64,000 nt of DNA, taken from NCBI RefSeq assembly GCF_932526225.1, contig NC_064039.1, forward strand, positions 17,600,639 through 17,664,638. Reading direction: 5' to 3'. Shown in pieces: positions 43,976 to 53,863 of the stretch. Within the stretch, counting starts at the first letter, position 1. Each line of letters starts with the position of its first letter. The position numbers and the translations under genes are program-made. The notes beneath the pieces were generated by a model. It saw only the letters and a program-made list of their open reading frames with translations, was not told where the DNA came from and ran no database searches. Source of the stretch: Nematostella vectensis. Lineage: Eukaryota > Cnidaria > Anthozoa > Actiniaria > Edwardsiidae.

Positions 43976-44527
43976 ATGATGAGCGACAAATACTTTGAGA
44001 GTCTTTTTGAGGGGGGCGCCGCAGATATCGAGTCATTGAAATGCTTGACGCAGCCAGCTACCGGAGGTAAGCAAACTGAGACAGCAGACGCGAGGGAGAA
44101 ACTCGCAATTCTCGAAGCCTCGGGGAATTCGAGAGAGATGGTAGGCAAGGCGACGTCAAACAAACGTCAAACAACGCATGAGCGCCGAGGAGGTGAGAAA
44201 GTACGAGAAGCGATACGAGACCGCTCTAGCCAGCCTGACTACATAAGCCCTGGCAGACAGACGCTACCGATAGATAGAGTGATCGATCTTCACAATTACC
44301 TCGTGTCTGACTACATCATCACCAACGAGCTCCGCACATTGTGCGGAAGCCTGTCTCTACGCTGCGGTCGTGTGATGGCTTTAGCCGTCGTGGCGTTACA
44401 CGTAGCACGTCATGTGAACACCAACGTCACTGACACGAGGTGTCAACACGAGGTAGCAGTCGCGGAATCACCAGATTGCGAGTCTGCAATCCCAGTCCCC
44501 AATCCCACTTCTTCAGCAACCAAATAG
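43976..44527 (+). CDS. Unknown ORF of the 916-bp repeat, repeat 1 (copy A)
   Basis: 183 codons, start MMSDKYFESLFEGG. The N-terminal 59 residues are acidic and helix-prone and conserved in every repeat. The middle (ATSNKRQTTHERRG) reads in a frame that looks shifted, since an alternative frame gives a better helical stretch. The C-terminal third has a hydrophobic segment (MALAVVALHVA) and a Ser/Pro tail. It is open without a stop, so it is listed as CDS, but it is probably a frame-rescued relic. Family unknown. It follows the ATPase-like stop by about 60 bp, as in copies B and C. Confidence 0.35.
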   Translation: MMSDKYFESLFEGGAADIESLKCLTQPATGGKQTETADAREKLAILEASGNSREMVGKATSNKRQTTHERRGGEKVREAIRDRSSQPDYISPGRQTLPIDRVIDLHNYLVSDYIITNELRTLCGSLSLRCGRVMALAVVALHVARHVNTNVTDTRCQHEVAVAESPDCESAIPVPNPTSSATK

Positions 44528-44536
44528 TCGCATCTG

Positions 44537-44832
44537 TTTACCGTCACACCTGAGGTGGGTCAGATCGACATATGCTGAGGTTTGTCTCCGCTGTCTTCGA
44601 AAGACGTTAAGAGGCGCTCTGACCAGCTCGTTAACTTGGTGTTCAGCGCGCGCCATGGGTATAAGTCTCCTTCACCCCTAGCAAGGCGGACATGAAAGCT
44701 ATCCTGCATAACTACGGCGCGGAGCTCTCAGAAGAGAGGATAAAAGAGTGCATGAAGGCCCTCAAGACGAAAAAGTTCTCGAAGTTAGAGTTTTGCTTGC
44801 GTCAGCTTATACTCGCTCTAGTTGAACGGTAA
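44537..44832 (+). pseudogene. ATPase-like C-terminal half, second repeat (copy A)
   Basis: Duplicated tail of the ATPase-like gene that begins inside its coding region (CTGTTTACCGTCACACC) and ends at the stop 44830-44832. It has no Walker A, so it is a dead fragment carried by the 916-bp repeat. Confidence 0.5.
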
Positions 44833-44891
44833 GCGCAGTAAACCAACGCCCACGAAAACGCATTGATCACACTTGACGACGCACGTGTACC

Positions 44892-45443
44892 ATGATGAGC
44901 GACGAATACTTTGAGAGTCTTTTTGAGGGGGGCGCCGCAGATATCGAGTCATTGGAATGCTTGACGCAGCCAGCTACAGGAGGTAAGCAAACTGAGATAG
45001 CAGACGCGAGGGAGAAACTCATGATTCTCGTAGCCTCGGGGAATTCGAGAGAGATGGTAGGCAAGGCGACGTCAAACAAACGTCAAACAACGCATGAGCG
45101 CCGAGGAGGTGAGAAAGTACGAGTAGCGATACGAGACCGCTCTAGCCAGCCTGACTACATAAGCCCTGGCAGACAGACGCTACCGATAGATAGAGTGATC
45201 GATCTTCACAATTACCTCGTGTCTGACTACATCATCACCAACGAGCTCCGCACATTGTGCGGAAGCCTGTCTCTACGCTGCGGTCGTGTGATGGCTTTAG
45301 CCGTCGTGGCGTTACACGTAGCACGTCATGTGAACACCAACGTCACTGACACGAGGTGTCAACACGAGGTAGCAGTCGCGGAATCACCAGATTGCGAGTC
45401 TGCAATCCCAGTCCCCAATCCCACTTCTTCAGCAACCAAATAG
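44892..45443 (+). CDS. Unknown ORF of the 916-bp repeat, repeat 2 (copy A)
   Basis: 183 codons, same layout as repeat 1, with a few replacements (for example REKLMILVASG for REKLAILEASG). The spacing to repeat 1 is exactly 916 bp. Same doubts about the middle frame. Confidence 0.35.
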   Translation: MMSDEYFESLFEGGAADIESLECLTQPATGGKQTEIADAREKLMILVASGNSREMVGKATSNKRQTTHERRGGEKVRVAIRDRSSQPDYISPGRQTLPIDRVIDLHNYLVSDYIITNELRTLCGSLSLRCGRVMALAVVALHVARHVNTNVTDTRCQHEVAVAESPDCESAIPVPNPTSSATK

Positions 45444-45452
45444 TCGCATCTG

Positions 45453-45748
45453 TTTACCGTCACACCTGAGGTGGGTCAGATCGACATATGCTGAGGTTTG
45501 TCTCCGCTGTCTTCGAAAGACGTTAAGAGGCGCTCTGACCAGCTCGTTAACTTGGTGTTCAGCGCGCGCCATGGGTATAAGTCTCCTTCACCCCTAGCAA
45601 GGCGGACATGAAAGCTATCCTGCATAACTACGGCGCGGAGCTCTCAGAAGAGAGGATAAAAGAGTGCATGAAGGCCCTCAAGACGAAAAAGTTCTCGAAG
45701 TTAGAGTTTTGCATGCGTCAGCTTATACTTGCTCTAGTTGAACGGTAA
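45453..45748 (+). pseudogene. ATPase-like C-terminal half, third repeat (copy A)
   Basis: Third copy of the duplicated ATPase tail, ending at the stop 45746-45748. It is followed by the same 60-bp gap and the next ORF start. Confidence 0.5.
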
Positions 45749-45807
45749 GCGCAGTAAACCAACGCCCACGAAAACGCATTGATCACACTTGACGACGCAC
45801 GTGTACC

Positions 45808-46025
45808 ATGATGAGCGACGAATACTTTGAGAGTCTTTTTGAGGGGGGCGCCGCAGATATCGAGTCATTGGAATGCTTGACGCAGGAGGTAAGCAAACTG
45901 AGATAGCAGACGCGAGGGAGAAACTCATGATTCTCGTAGCCTCGGGGAAGTCGAGAGAGATGGTAGGCAAGGCCGTGACTCACGACGACGTCAAACGCAT
46001 GAGCGCCGAGGAGGTTAGAAAGTAA
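45808..46025 (+). pseudogene. Unknown ORF of the 916-bp repeat, repeat 3, 3' part missing (copy A)
   Basis: Same start. A small deletion removes the QPATGG part and puts a stop in frame (SKLR then TGA/TAG). Downstream, the original-looking frame through VTHDDVKRMSAEEVRK is kept up to TAA at 46023-46025. This repeat therefore shows what the middle of the protein looked like before the frameshift seen in repeats 1 and 2. Confidence 0.45.
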
Positions 46026-46067
46026 TAGAAGCGTACACAAATGTTGCATCACAAATGGAGGAACCTC

Positions 46068-46445
46068 ATGGAATTATTAGTGCACAGCATCTCGCGCAAC
46101 CTGACTAACAAACTGCTCTTTAACCTGCACGTACGCTTTCGGCGTTAGTTGAGAGAATCACTAGCCCACGGACCACCCGCGACCCGACTTATACACCCTG
46201 GACAAGTCGAAGTTGGAAGGCGCTTGGCAAAGTGGAACCGAACACAGAAAAAAGCTGTGCAACACGTTGAGTCGCCGGTCGCTAGCGAGTCGCAGGGACG
46301 CGAGAGCTATCATGCTCCCTGCGACTCGCTAGCGACCGGCGACTCAACGCACACCAGTCCTGGAAAGCAACTCTGCTTTGTCAGCCAGCTCGGTTATCGG
46401 GGTCGCTGGTGTTCTAGTGTCATTGATCGGCCTAGACACACGTAG
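46068..46445 (+). pseudogene. Unknown virus-like gene with internal hairpin (copy A)
   Basis: A first frame (46068-46148, MELLVHSISRNL) is cut by a stop. A second open frame (46149-46445, 98 codons) continues in another register. It is basic and includes a Ser/Thr-rich stretch encoded by the hairpin arms. Family not recognised. It lies between the 916-bp repeats and the next small gene, in the same direction. Confidence 0.35.
46265..46349. repeat. Perfect 34-bp inverted repeat (hairpin, copy A)
   Basis: Arms 46265-46298 and 46316-46349 are exact reverse complements (left arm starts CGTTGAGTCGCCGGTCGCTA), separated by a 17-nt loop. The arms are GC-rich and would form a very stable foldback. 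Pairing stops sharply at both ends. The structure lies inside an open frame and is unchanged in copy B. Confidence 0.9.
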
Positions 46446-46627
46446 ACGGAAGCTAGCTGCCGCTACCGAAGGTACCGACGACGTGACTCCGCCCACGAAT
46501 GCACAGCAACCACCGCTCGCCGTTCCGAAGGGCCGACCCGAACAATAAAACCACGATTGTTAGCCATGGTATAAGCAGACATTTAAACACGAGAGCCCAC
46601 TCCATATCCGTACGTTCGTGCATCGCA

Positions 46628-47015
46628 ATGTCGACGACGCAGCAAAGCAAGATTACACAGACCATCACCGACGCCGCAGTCATAACTAACCTCGTCGCCG
46701 GTTTTGGCTGGTTTGGGCGCAAGGTTTGGCGCGAAGACTTCACCAAAGACAACTCCGCGAACGCCATGAACTACGCAAAAATGTTGTCAACCGTTGCGGA
46801 TGCTGTCGCTTTGAAGTTCCTGCCGAACGATGAGAGCCCTGCGTTAACTGAGAAGGAGAGGCACGACAAGGCACTCGAAAATTTCCAACAAGACTATATG
46901 GACGCTACCAACAGCGGCGACAAAAATCCTCGATTGGCAAGCAAAGTACGGCAAGATGGCATATATTGGCGCCGGCGCTCTCGCCATCGACTTCACAGCT
47001 AGCCGCTCGCTGTGA
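46628..47015 (+). pseudogene. Small virus-like gene with late frameshift (copy A)
   Basis: Starts at ATG 46628 (MSTTQQSKITQTITDAAV), a better start than the in-frame ATG at 46499 because the protein-like part begins here. It is open to 47002 in one frame. From about 46928 a neighbouring frame is more protein-like, ends with a hydrophobic stretch (MAYIGAGALAIDF) and stops at 47013-47015, which points to a one-base indel near the end. About 125 residues, N-terminal half helical, possible C-terminal membrane segment. Unknown function. A minor structural or membrane protein is possible. Confidence 0.4.
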
Positions 47016-47389
47016 TTTAGATCTGGCGGCCCTTTTCCATACTGCGCGTATTGCAGACCGGTTGTGGAGTGCTATGCACGAGGTAGCAGTCGCTGCTAAG
47101 CTAGACAAGTCGATGACACCGAAGGTGTCGAGTGCACGCAGACAGCGAGTGCGTTAAGAGATTAGTAGTGGCGATTAGTAGTGTCGCTCCGAGGGCCTAC
47201 CGACGTCAGAAAGAGCGCCTCGGCACTACCTGAGCAAACGGCAACCGCCTGTTTGGAGACTGGACCTGGCTCAGCCCGTTGGACCTCCACCCCGTGATTC
47301 TGTTAGGAGCTTTGTCATCAACCATGCTCTGTCATCAACCAGCACGTCATCAACAATAAGGACTTTAGGCCATGTGAGTTCTTCGTCGG
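47016..47389. other. Intergenic region between convergent genes (copy A)
   Basis: No supported gene. It contains a 6-bp hairpin GACACC-GAA-GGTGTC at 47115-47129. A short identity (CACGAGGTAGCAGTCGC) is shared with the tail of the 916-bp-repeat ORF. Confidence 0.4.
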
Positions 47390-48245
47390 ACATGCGCTTC
47401 GCCGCCATTATGTGTCGGCAATGTGAGTGAGTCTGACATTCCACTTGCATTGATCCTGACTGTCGTCCAGCCGGTCGATACTGAAGCATTGGCTCTAGGT
47501 GTATCCCTGAAACAGAAGCTGAGTGCCACAGGCCGTGCACTTCTTTATCGCGTCAGCAATCATGCCGACTACGTGGTCTACCGTTAGAACGTGGTGCGAT
47601 CCCGTATACTTTGTGCGACCGTTCTGCTTGTATTCTATAGCGTATCGCTTGATTCGCGCTATGATGAGCTCTTCACTGGGCGTAACCTGCAGTCCAATCA
47701 CTTGGACTATCTGGTTGGCGTGCCGCACGCGGGAGATGCCGGTGTATACAGCATTCGTGATGCAGCACTCTAAGCTGTGGTCTAAGATAAGACGTCTCGC
47801 AGTTTGGATAGTTGAGCCTGGAGGGCAGGCCGTCGCATGTACTGTACGGCTTTTCGCAGTGCTTCACAAAAGGCAGCGGTAGTCTGACTCGAACCAGCGG
47901 ATGTTCCCACTCCTCGGGCATACCGTGAGGCCCCTCTATATCTCACCAGGGCGGGAGCTGCCCATAGTCGCTACAACACACTACCTGACACGGCAGCGTG
48001 GCCAGATACTCTAGGAATGCAGGTAGCACTTTAGTCTGTACCTTACAGCACTCATCAATGATGATTACTTCTGCGAGACAGTCGAGTTTGTGTTCCAGGT
48101 CTGAGGGTCTCCATTCCTCCATCCGCTTCCCCGCGGGTATGCAGAGGAAATGGTGGTAGGTGTTTGAGCCTTCACAGCGTGGCATTAAGAGCAGTGCTTG
48201 TTCCCGGACTTCTTCGAATTTCAAGCCGCTCGGATTTCGCTCCAC
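47390..48245 (-). pseudogene. SF1-helicase-like gene with C-terminal zinc/HNH-like module (copy A)
   Basis: Minus strand. The first open piece (48245 to 47943) has a Walker B-like VIIIDECCKVQT and a motif III-like CSDYGQLPP, as in Pif1/RecD-type SF1 helicases. After a frame change, the piece from about 47790 to 47495 carries a motif VI-like TNAVYTGISRVRHANQI. It then has CTACG (Cys-x2-Cys), a stop, and in another frame FSIDRLDD and NVRLTH, the layout of a zinc-binding HNH-type tail. The N-terminal Walker A part was not found and upstream sequence is stop-rich. Role, if once active: DNA unwinding in element replication. It runs convergent to the capsid/ATPase cluster. Confidence 0.5.
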
Positions 48246-48304
48246 TGGGCACCGCTTATAAGTTTATGGCATCTGTGCACACACCCGGAGGACGTCTTCG
48301 CGAG

Positions 48305-48325
48305 CAATCCGCCCCAGGCGGATTG
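48305..48325. repeat. 9-bp hairpin with 3-nt loop
   Basis: CAATCCGCC and GGCGGATTG flank CCA. Also present in copy B. It lies upstream of the helicase-like piece on the minus strand. Confidence 0.6.
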
Positions 48326-48383
48326 GCCTTGATATTATACCATTGTGAGCGTCGGACACCGTCTTTAGATCAGATGAGCCTCG

Positions 48384-48532
48384 TTGGCATGCTCAAAGTT
48401 AATAAGTGGTACGTGCCCACAAGGAGGTTTGTCAGATACGCAGCTTCTTCACGGTCGCGAACTACGATCGAGGACTCGTCGCCATGGCGAGCGCACTTGC
48501 CTACGAAACGGACAGCAAGATCTCGACCCTCA
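48384..48532 (+). pseudogene. Possible coding fragment at right edge of copy A
   Basis: Several overlapping plus-strand frames are open here. The most protein-like one encodes VCQIRSFFTVANYDRG and ends in the tRNA-like fragment. A minus-strand frame is open too. I cannot assign a family. It is cut by the satellite junction at about 48533. Confidence 0.2.
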
Positions 48533-48598
48533 GGATGCTCAGTGGTACAGGCTTCCCTTCTCAAACAAGAGAGCCGGGGTTCGAATCCAGGTCAGATC
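48533..48598 (+). pseudogene. Truncated type B tRNA-like element at junction with copy A
   Basis: The 5' end is missing. It starts within box A (GCTCAGTGGTAC), and the rest, with box B, is complete. T6 follows. It marks the right border of virus-like copy A. Confidence 0.7.
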
Positions 48599-48793
48599 AA
48601 CTTGGGATTTTTTCAGGTGTAAAGGGACGTAAGGGGACGTTAAGATAAGTGGTTTTGTAAGTGAGTTGACAAGTGTACAGGGTAACAAGAGTTGGTCAAA
48701 GGGGTACAGGGTTTCAAGGGATGGTAATAAGGGTCAATGATATCAAGAACTAGTTCATAGTTCTTCTAGGGTAGAAGTTATAAATGAGTGGGT
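48599..48793 (+). repeat. G-rich arm after truncated type B element
   Basis: Downstream arm of a type B element (GACGTTAAGATAAGTGG and GTACAGGGTAACAAGAGTTG). It includes the G-rich degenerate repeat up to ATGAGTGGGTACAACC. Confidence 0.85.
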
Positions 48794-48914
48794 ACAACCA
48801 AGCGCTTACCAACTTGCACCCCTGTGATTCTGCCGTTCATATCCTGTACCCCTGTGCACCCACCCCCAATACCATCGTCCTTACATTTACACCCCTGAAA
48901 AAGTCTCTAGTTTA

Positions 48915-48983
48915 TCTTACCTGGATTCGAACCCTGGCCCGTTTGCTTGAGAAGCGAAGCTCGTACCACTGAGCCATAGCGCC
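48915..48983 (-). ncRNA. tRNA-like element, type A (right of copy A)
   Basis: Box B is exact and box A intact (TGGCTCAGTGG). The D-stem side reads ACGAGC instead of ACGGGC. T5 lies downstream. Confidence 0.55.
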
Positions 48984-49065
48984 ACCCTCGAGATATCAAG
49001 GAAAAACTACTCTATACCTTATAAGGCTGGGTAAACAAGGCTACACTTCTAGTTTTCAAGAGAGT

Positions 49066-49135
49066 GGCGCGATAGCTCAGTGCTACGGGCTTCGCTTCTC
49101 AAACAAGAGGCCCGTGGTTCGAATCCAGGTCAGAT
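49066..49135 (+). ncRNA. tRNA-like element, type B (right of copy A)
   Basis: Box B is exact. Box A reads TAGCTCAGTGC, so the conserved final GG is lost by one base. T6 lies downstream. Confidence 0.55.
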
Positions 49136-49426
49136 CAAGTTGAGATTTTTTCAGGGGTGTAAAGACAAGGACGTTAAGGGGACGTTAAGATAAGTGAGTT
49201 TGTGGGTGATTTGACATGTGTACAGGGTAACAAGAGTTGGTCAAAGGGGTACTAGGTTTCAAGAAATGGTAATAAGGATCAATGATATCAAGAGCTAGGA
49301 CATAGTTATGAATGAATTATGAATGAGGGGTACAGGGTATCAATGGCTTGGTCTTGGAGGTGCAGGGTTTTTAGGGATGGTTCAAACGGGTGCAGGGTTT
49401 CAAGAGCTAGGTAATATGGGTACATT

Positions 49427-49588
49427 ATAATAATTAATAAAAATAATTAATAATAATAATAATAAATAATAAAGATTTATAATTGGTAATTTATAATTAA
49501 TAATAATTGATAATAAATAATTAATAATAATTAAACATTAATTAATAGTAATAATTGATAATAATTGATAATACTAACAATAATTAAA

Positions 49589-49636
<48 letters not shown>

Positions 49637-49712
49637 ATAATAATAATAATAAACAATAATAAGAATTTAAAATAATAATAATAAATAATAATTAAAAATA
49701 AGTTATAATAAC

Positions 49713-49786
<74 letters not shown>

Positions 49787-50654
49787 TAATAATAGTAATA
49801 ATAGTAATAATGCTAATAATATAATAATATATAATATTAATACTAATAAAAAATAACTAATGGTAACAATTAATTTTAAAAATCATTAATAATAATTATA
49901 ATAACAATAAATAATAATAATAAGATTTAATAATAATAATAGATAATGATAATAATAATAATAAATAATAATAATAAACAATAATAATAATTAATAGTAA
50001 TAAAAAATAATAATAATAATAAACAATAATAATTAATAATAAAGATTAATAATTAGTAATTAATAATTAATAATAATAAATAATTAATAATAATTAATAA
50101 TGATTAATAGTTATTAATAAATAATAATTTAAAATAATTGATAATAATTAATAATCAATAACAATTAATAATAATTAATAATTTATAAAAACAATAATAA
50201 TAATAATAATTTATAATTAAACATTAATAAATAATAATAATAATAAAGATAATAATAATTAAACATTAATTAATAGTAATAATTTTTTAATAATTAAACA
50301 TTAATTAATAGTAATAATTAATAATAATTGATAATACTAACAATAATTAATTATAATAATAATAATAATAATAATAATAATTTATAATAATAATTTATAA
50401 TAATTAATAATAATATTAAACAATAATAAGAATTTATAATAATAATAATAAATAATAATTAAAAATTAATTAATAGTGATAATTAATTAATAATAATCAT
50501 TAATTAATAATTGTAATAATTAATAATAATTAATAATAAAAAAATAATGATGAAAATTATTAATAATACCAATAATAAATAATAATAATAATAAACAATA
50601 ATAAGAATTTAAAATAATAATAATAAATAATAATTAAAAATAAGTTATAATAAC

Positions 50655-50706
<52 letters not shown>

Positions 50707-52094
50707 TTAATAATAATAATAATAATAATTATAATAATAATAATAACAATAATAATAGTAATAATAGTAATAATGCTAATAATATAACAATATATAATAA
50801 TAATACTAATAAAAAATAACTAATGGTAACAATTAATTTAAAAAATCATTAATAATAATTATAATAATCAATAATAATTAATCAATAGTAATAATTAATT
50901 AATAATAAAAATTAATTAATACTAATAGTCAATAATAATAATTAATATTAATAATAACAATAAATAATAATAATAAGATTTAATAATAATAATAGATAAT
51001 GATAATAATAATAATAAATAATAATAATAAACAATAATAATAATTAATAGTAATAAAAAATAATAATAATAATAAACAATAATAATTAATAATAAAGATT
51101 AAAAATTAGTAATTAATAATAATAAATAATTAATAATAATTAATAATGATTAATAGTTATTAATAAATAAAAATTTAAAATAATTGATAATAATTAATAA
51201 TCAATAACAATTAATAATAATTAATGATTTATAAAAACAACAATAATAATAATAATTTATAATTAAACAATAATAAATAATAATAATAATAATGATAATA
51301 ATAATTAAACATTAATTAATAGTAATAATTTTTTAATAATTAAACATTATTTAATAGTAATAATTAATAATAATTGATAATACTAACAATAACTAATTAT
51401 AATAATAATAATAATAATAATAATAATTTATAATAATAATTTATAATAATTAATAATAATATTAAACAATAATAAGAATTTATAATAATAATAATAAATA
51501 ATAATTAAAAAGTAATTAATAGTGATAATTAATTAATAATAATCATTAATTAATAATTGTAATAATTAATAATAAAAAATAATGATAAAAATTATTAAAA
51601 ATACCAAGAATAAAAAATAATAATAATAATAATAATAATAAGTAATAATAATAATTATAATAAAAATATAATAATAATTGAAAATAATAATAACAATTTC
51701 TAATAATAATCATTAATAATAATTAAAAATTAATTAATAATTATAATAATTAAAAATAATTAATAATAAAAAAATGGTAATAATTATTAGTAATAACAAT
51801 AATTAATAATAATAATAATTTATAATAATAATAATCTATAATAATAATTAATAATTAATAGTAAAATAATAATAATTAATAATAAATTATTAAAAATAAT
51901 AATAATAATGATAATAATTAATAATAATAATTAACAATAAAGATTAATAATTAGTAATTCATAATTAATAATTTAAAATAATTAATAACAATTAATAATT
52001 AATAATAAAAACTAACAACAATTAATCATTAATAATTAAAAATAACAATAATAATAATAATAATTGATAATTATTAATATTAATTAATAATTAA

Positions 52095-52165
<71 letters not shown>

Positions 52166-52706
52166 CAACAATAATAATTTATAATAATAATAATTAATAA
52201 CAATCATCAATTAATAATTATAATAATTAATAATAATTAACAATAAAAATTAATGATAATAATTATTAATAACAATAATAATAATAATAATAATTATTAA
52301 TAATAATAAGTTATAATAATAATTAATAATTAATAGTGATAATAATAAAAAAGTAAATAATAATAACAATAAATAATAATAATAAGAAATTATAATAATA
52401 TTAAATAATAATAAATATAATAATAAAATAATAATAAAAAACAATACTAATAAACAATAATAATAAGTAATAGTAATAAAAATTAATAGAAATAATAATA
52501 AGAATAATGATAATAAGAAACAAAATTAATTAATAATAATAAAAATAATAATTAATAATCATAATTAATAATAATAATAAATAATAATAATTAATAACAA
52601 TCATTAATAATAATTTATTATACTAATAATAAATAAATAAAAATAGTTAATTAATAATAATAAACAATAATAAAAATTAATAATTAATAATTAATTAATA
52701 AAAATC
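49427..52706. repeat. (AAT)n array of 3.3 kb with higher-order repeat
   Basis: Almost only A and T, AAT/ATTAATAATA, with scattered C or G. Marker strings recur inside it: AAAAATAAGTTATAATAACA occurs at about 49693 and 50639, and CATTAATTAATAGTAATAAT occurs repeatedly. This shows internal duplications of roughly 0.95-1.05 kb. No gene. The minus-strand ORF at 52250-52444 is low-complexity Ile/Leu/Tyr translation. Confidence 0.9.
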
Positions 52707-53487
52707 AAAAATACAGCTATGAGCATATTAGGGGAGTGTCTCAGGACATCATGAAGTCTTTTGGGGCATAATTGAGTGCTTTGCTTATGGATATTTGCAA
52801 GCAAAGGTGGATTCATGATGATTTTTTCTTGTTTGGCTTTGCCCGGATGAGAAAATAATTTTCTAATGAATCACCACAGCTCTCCTAAATGCTGTCTTTT
52901 CTGAAACCAAATTGATTCCAAAATTGTTTACACTGCTATTCTGGGTCTGTATGGCCTGGAATTGATTCGTTTGGCTTCGGGGTGAAAAGACTTATAAAAA
53001 ACCATCTGACTTTGGGGAGAGGAGTGTTGAGTGGCCCTCCCCTCGTGAATTTTCCCCTGTATCTCCCAGAATGCTTTGCAATACGTAAACATATTTTCGT
53101 GGTTGTACAATCCTTCAAGGAATGGGCATTGTGTTTTGAGGCCAAGGAAATGTACCTGGAGGATCAGAATAAAGGTATCTATCTGTGTCTTGAGCTGTGT
53201 TTGCTGATCTCTCTCCCTTGTGTGGTATTTTGAGCGTTTTATTGAGAGGGGTGATTCTGCTTTTCTCTCCTTGTTCGATTTGAGATTTGTCAAAGAACCT
53301 GTGCTATTATTTGGCTTAAGAGTAGATGCCAACACCTTGGTTGGATGCATATCTGCAAGACCATTTATCCCTTAGACTGATGCCTGAGTATCTTCATCTT
53401 GTTGTGTTTATTTTGAATTTATGAATTTTTTTGGTTGTGGGTACTTCCCAAAGCCGGTACAGGCCGGTTCAGGGGTCAATGTGTTAA
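52707..53487. mobile_element. piggyBac-like element, copy 3, left end missing
   Basis: Starts inside the element (at the AAAATACAGCTATGAGCATA part) directly after the (AAT)n array, so the left inverted repeat is gone. The right inverted repeat and TTAA (53484-53487) are intact. It marks the start of the second 11.4-kb tandem segment. Confidence 0.6.
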
Positions 53488-53548
53488 TAATAATAATTAT
53501 TAATAATCATTCAAATATATATGTATATGTATATATATATGTATACTG
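53488..53548. repeat. AAT and (TATATG)n simple repeat (second segment)
   Basis: Same as 42310-42366. Confidence 0.8.
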
Positions 53549-53863
53549 GGAAGCGAGTGGTATATGGCACCAGCGCTAACGTCGCTATTTGCCATGTTTG
53601 TTATGTCGCAACGAGGTCAGCTCTAATACGAGGCGAACAGGCTTGCCCTTAAAGTCCATCCGTCTACCGCAGTCATCCCTGATCCATCTTTGGATACTGG
53701 AGACATACTCAAAGGAAGATGCTGCGACACAAAGACGACTTTCTCGTTCGGTCTCTCGCGGGTTTCTAGGAAAGCGAGAACGTTTGAAGGCTTGCCTAAG
53801 GAGAGGCATTGCGTGCGATTTACGATATCGCAGCAATAGTCACGTGACTCCGTACTACTAGGA
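53549..53863. other. Region upstream of capsid-like gene (copy B)
   Basis: Near-identical to the copy A region, with a few substitutions. ORFs are open on both strands and the coding strand is not decided. Confidence 0.35.

Larger units (their letters stand above)
48794..49426. repeat. Composite satellite unit, inverted orientation (right of copy A)
   Basis: C-rich flank, type A minus (48915-48983), spacer with CCTTATAAGG (shortened on its right side), type B plus (49066-49135), then G-rich arm ending GGTAATATGGGTACATT. Confidence 0.9.

Noticed and set aside
47523-47882. 119-codon plus-strand ORF antisense to the helicase-like gene (also at 58965)
   Set aside because: The minus strand carries recognisable helicase motifs here, so the plus frame is a shadow.
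52250-52444. Minus-strand Ile/Leu/Tyr-rich ORF, also at 63633-63827
   Set aside because: Translation of AT-only repeat. The apparent membrane-like composition is a result of base composition.
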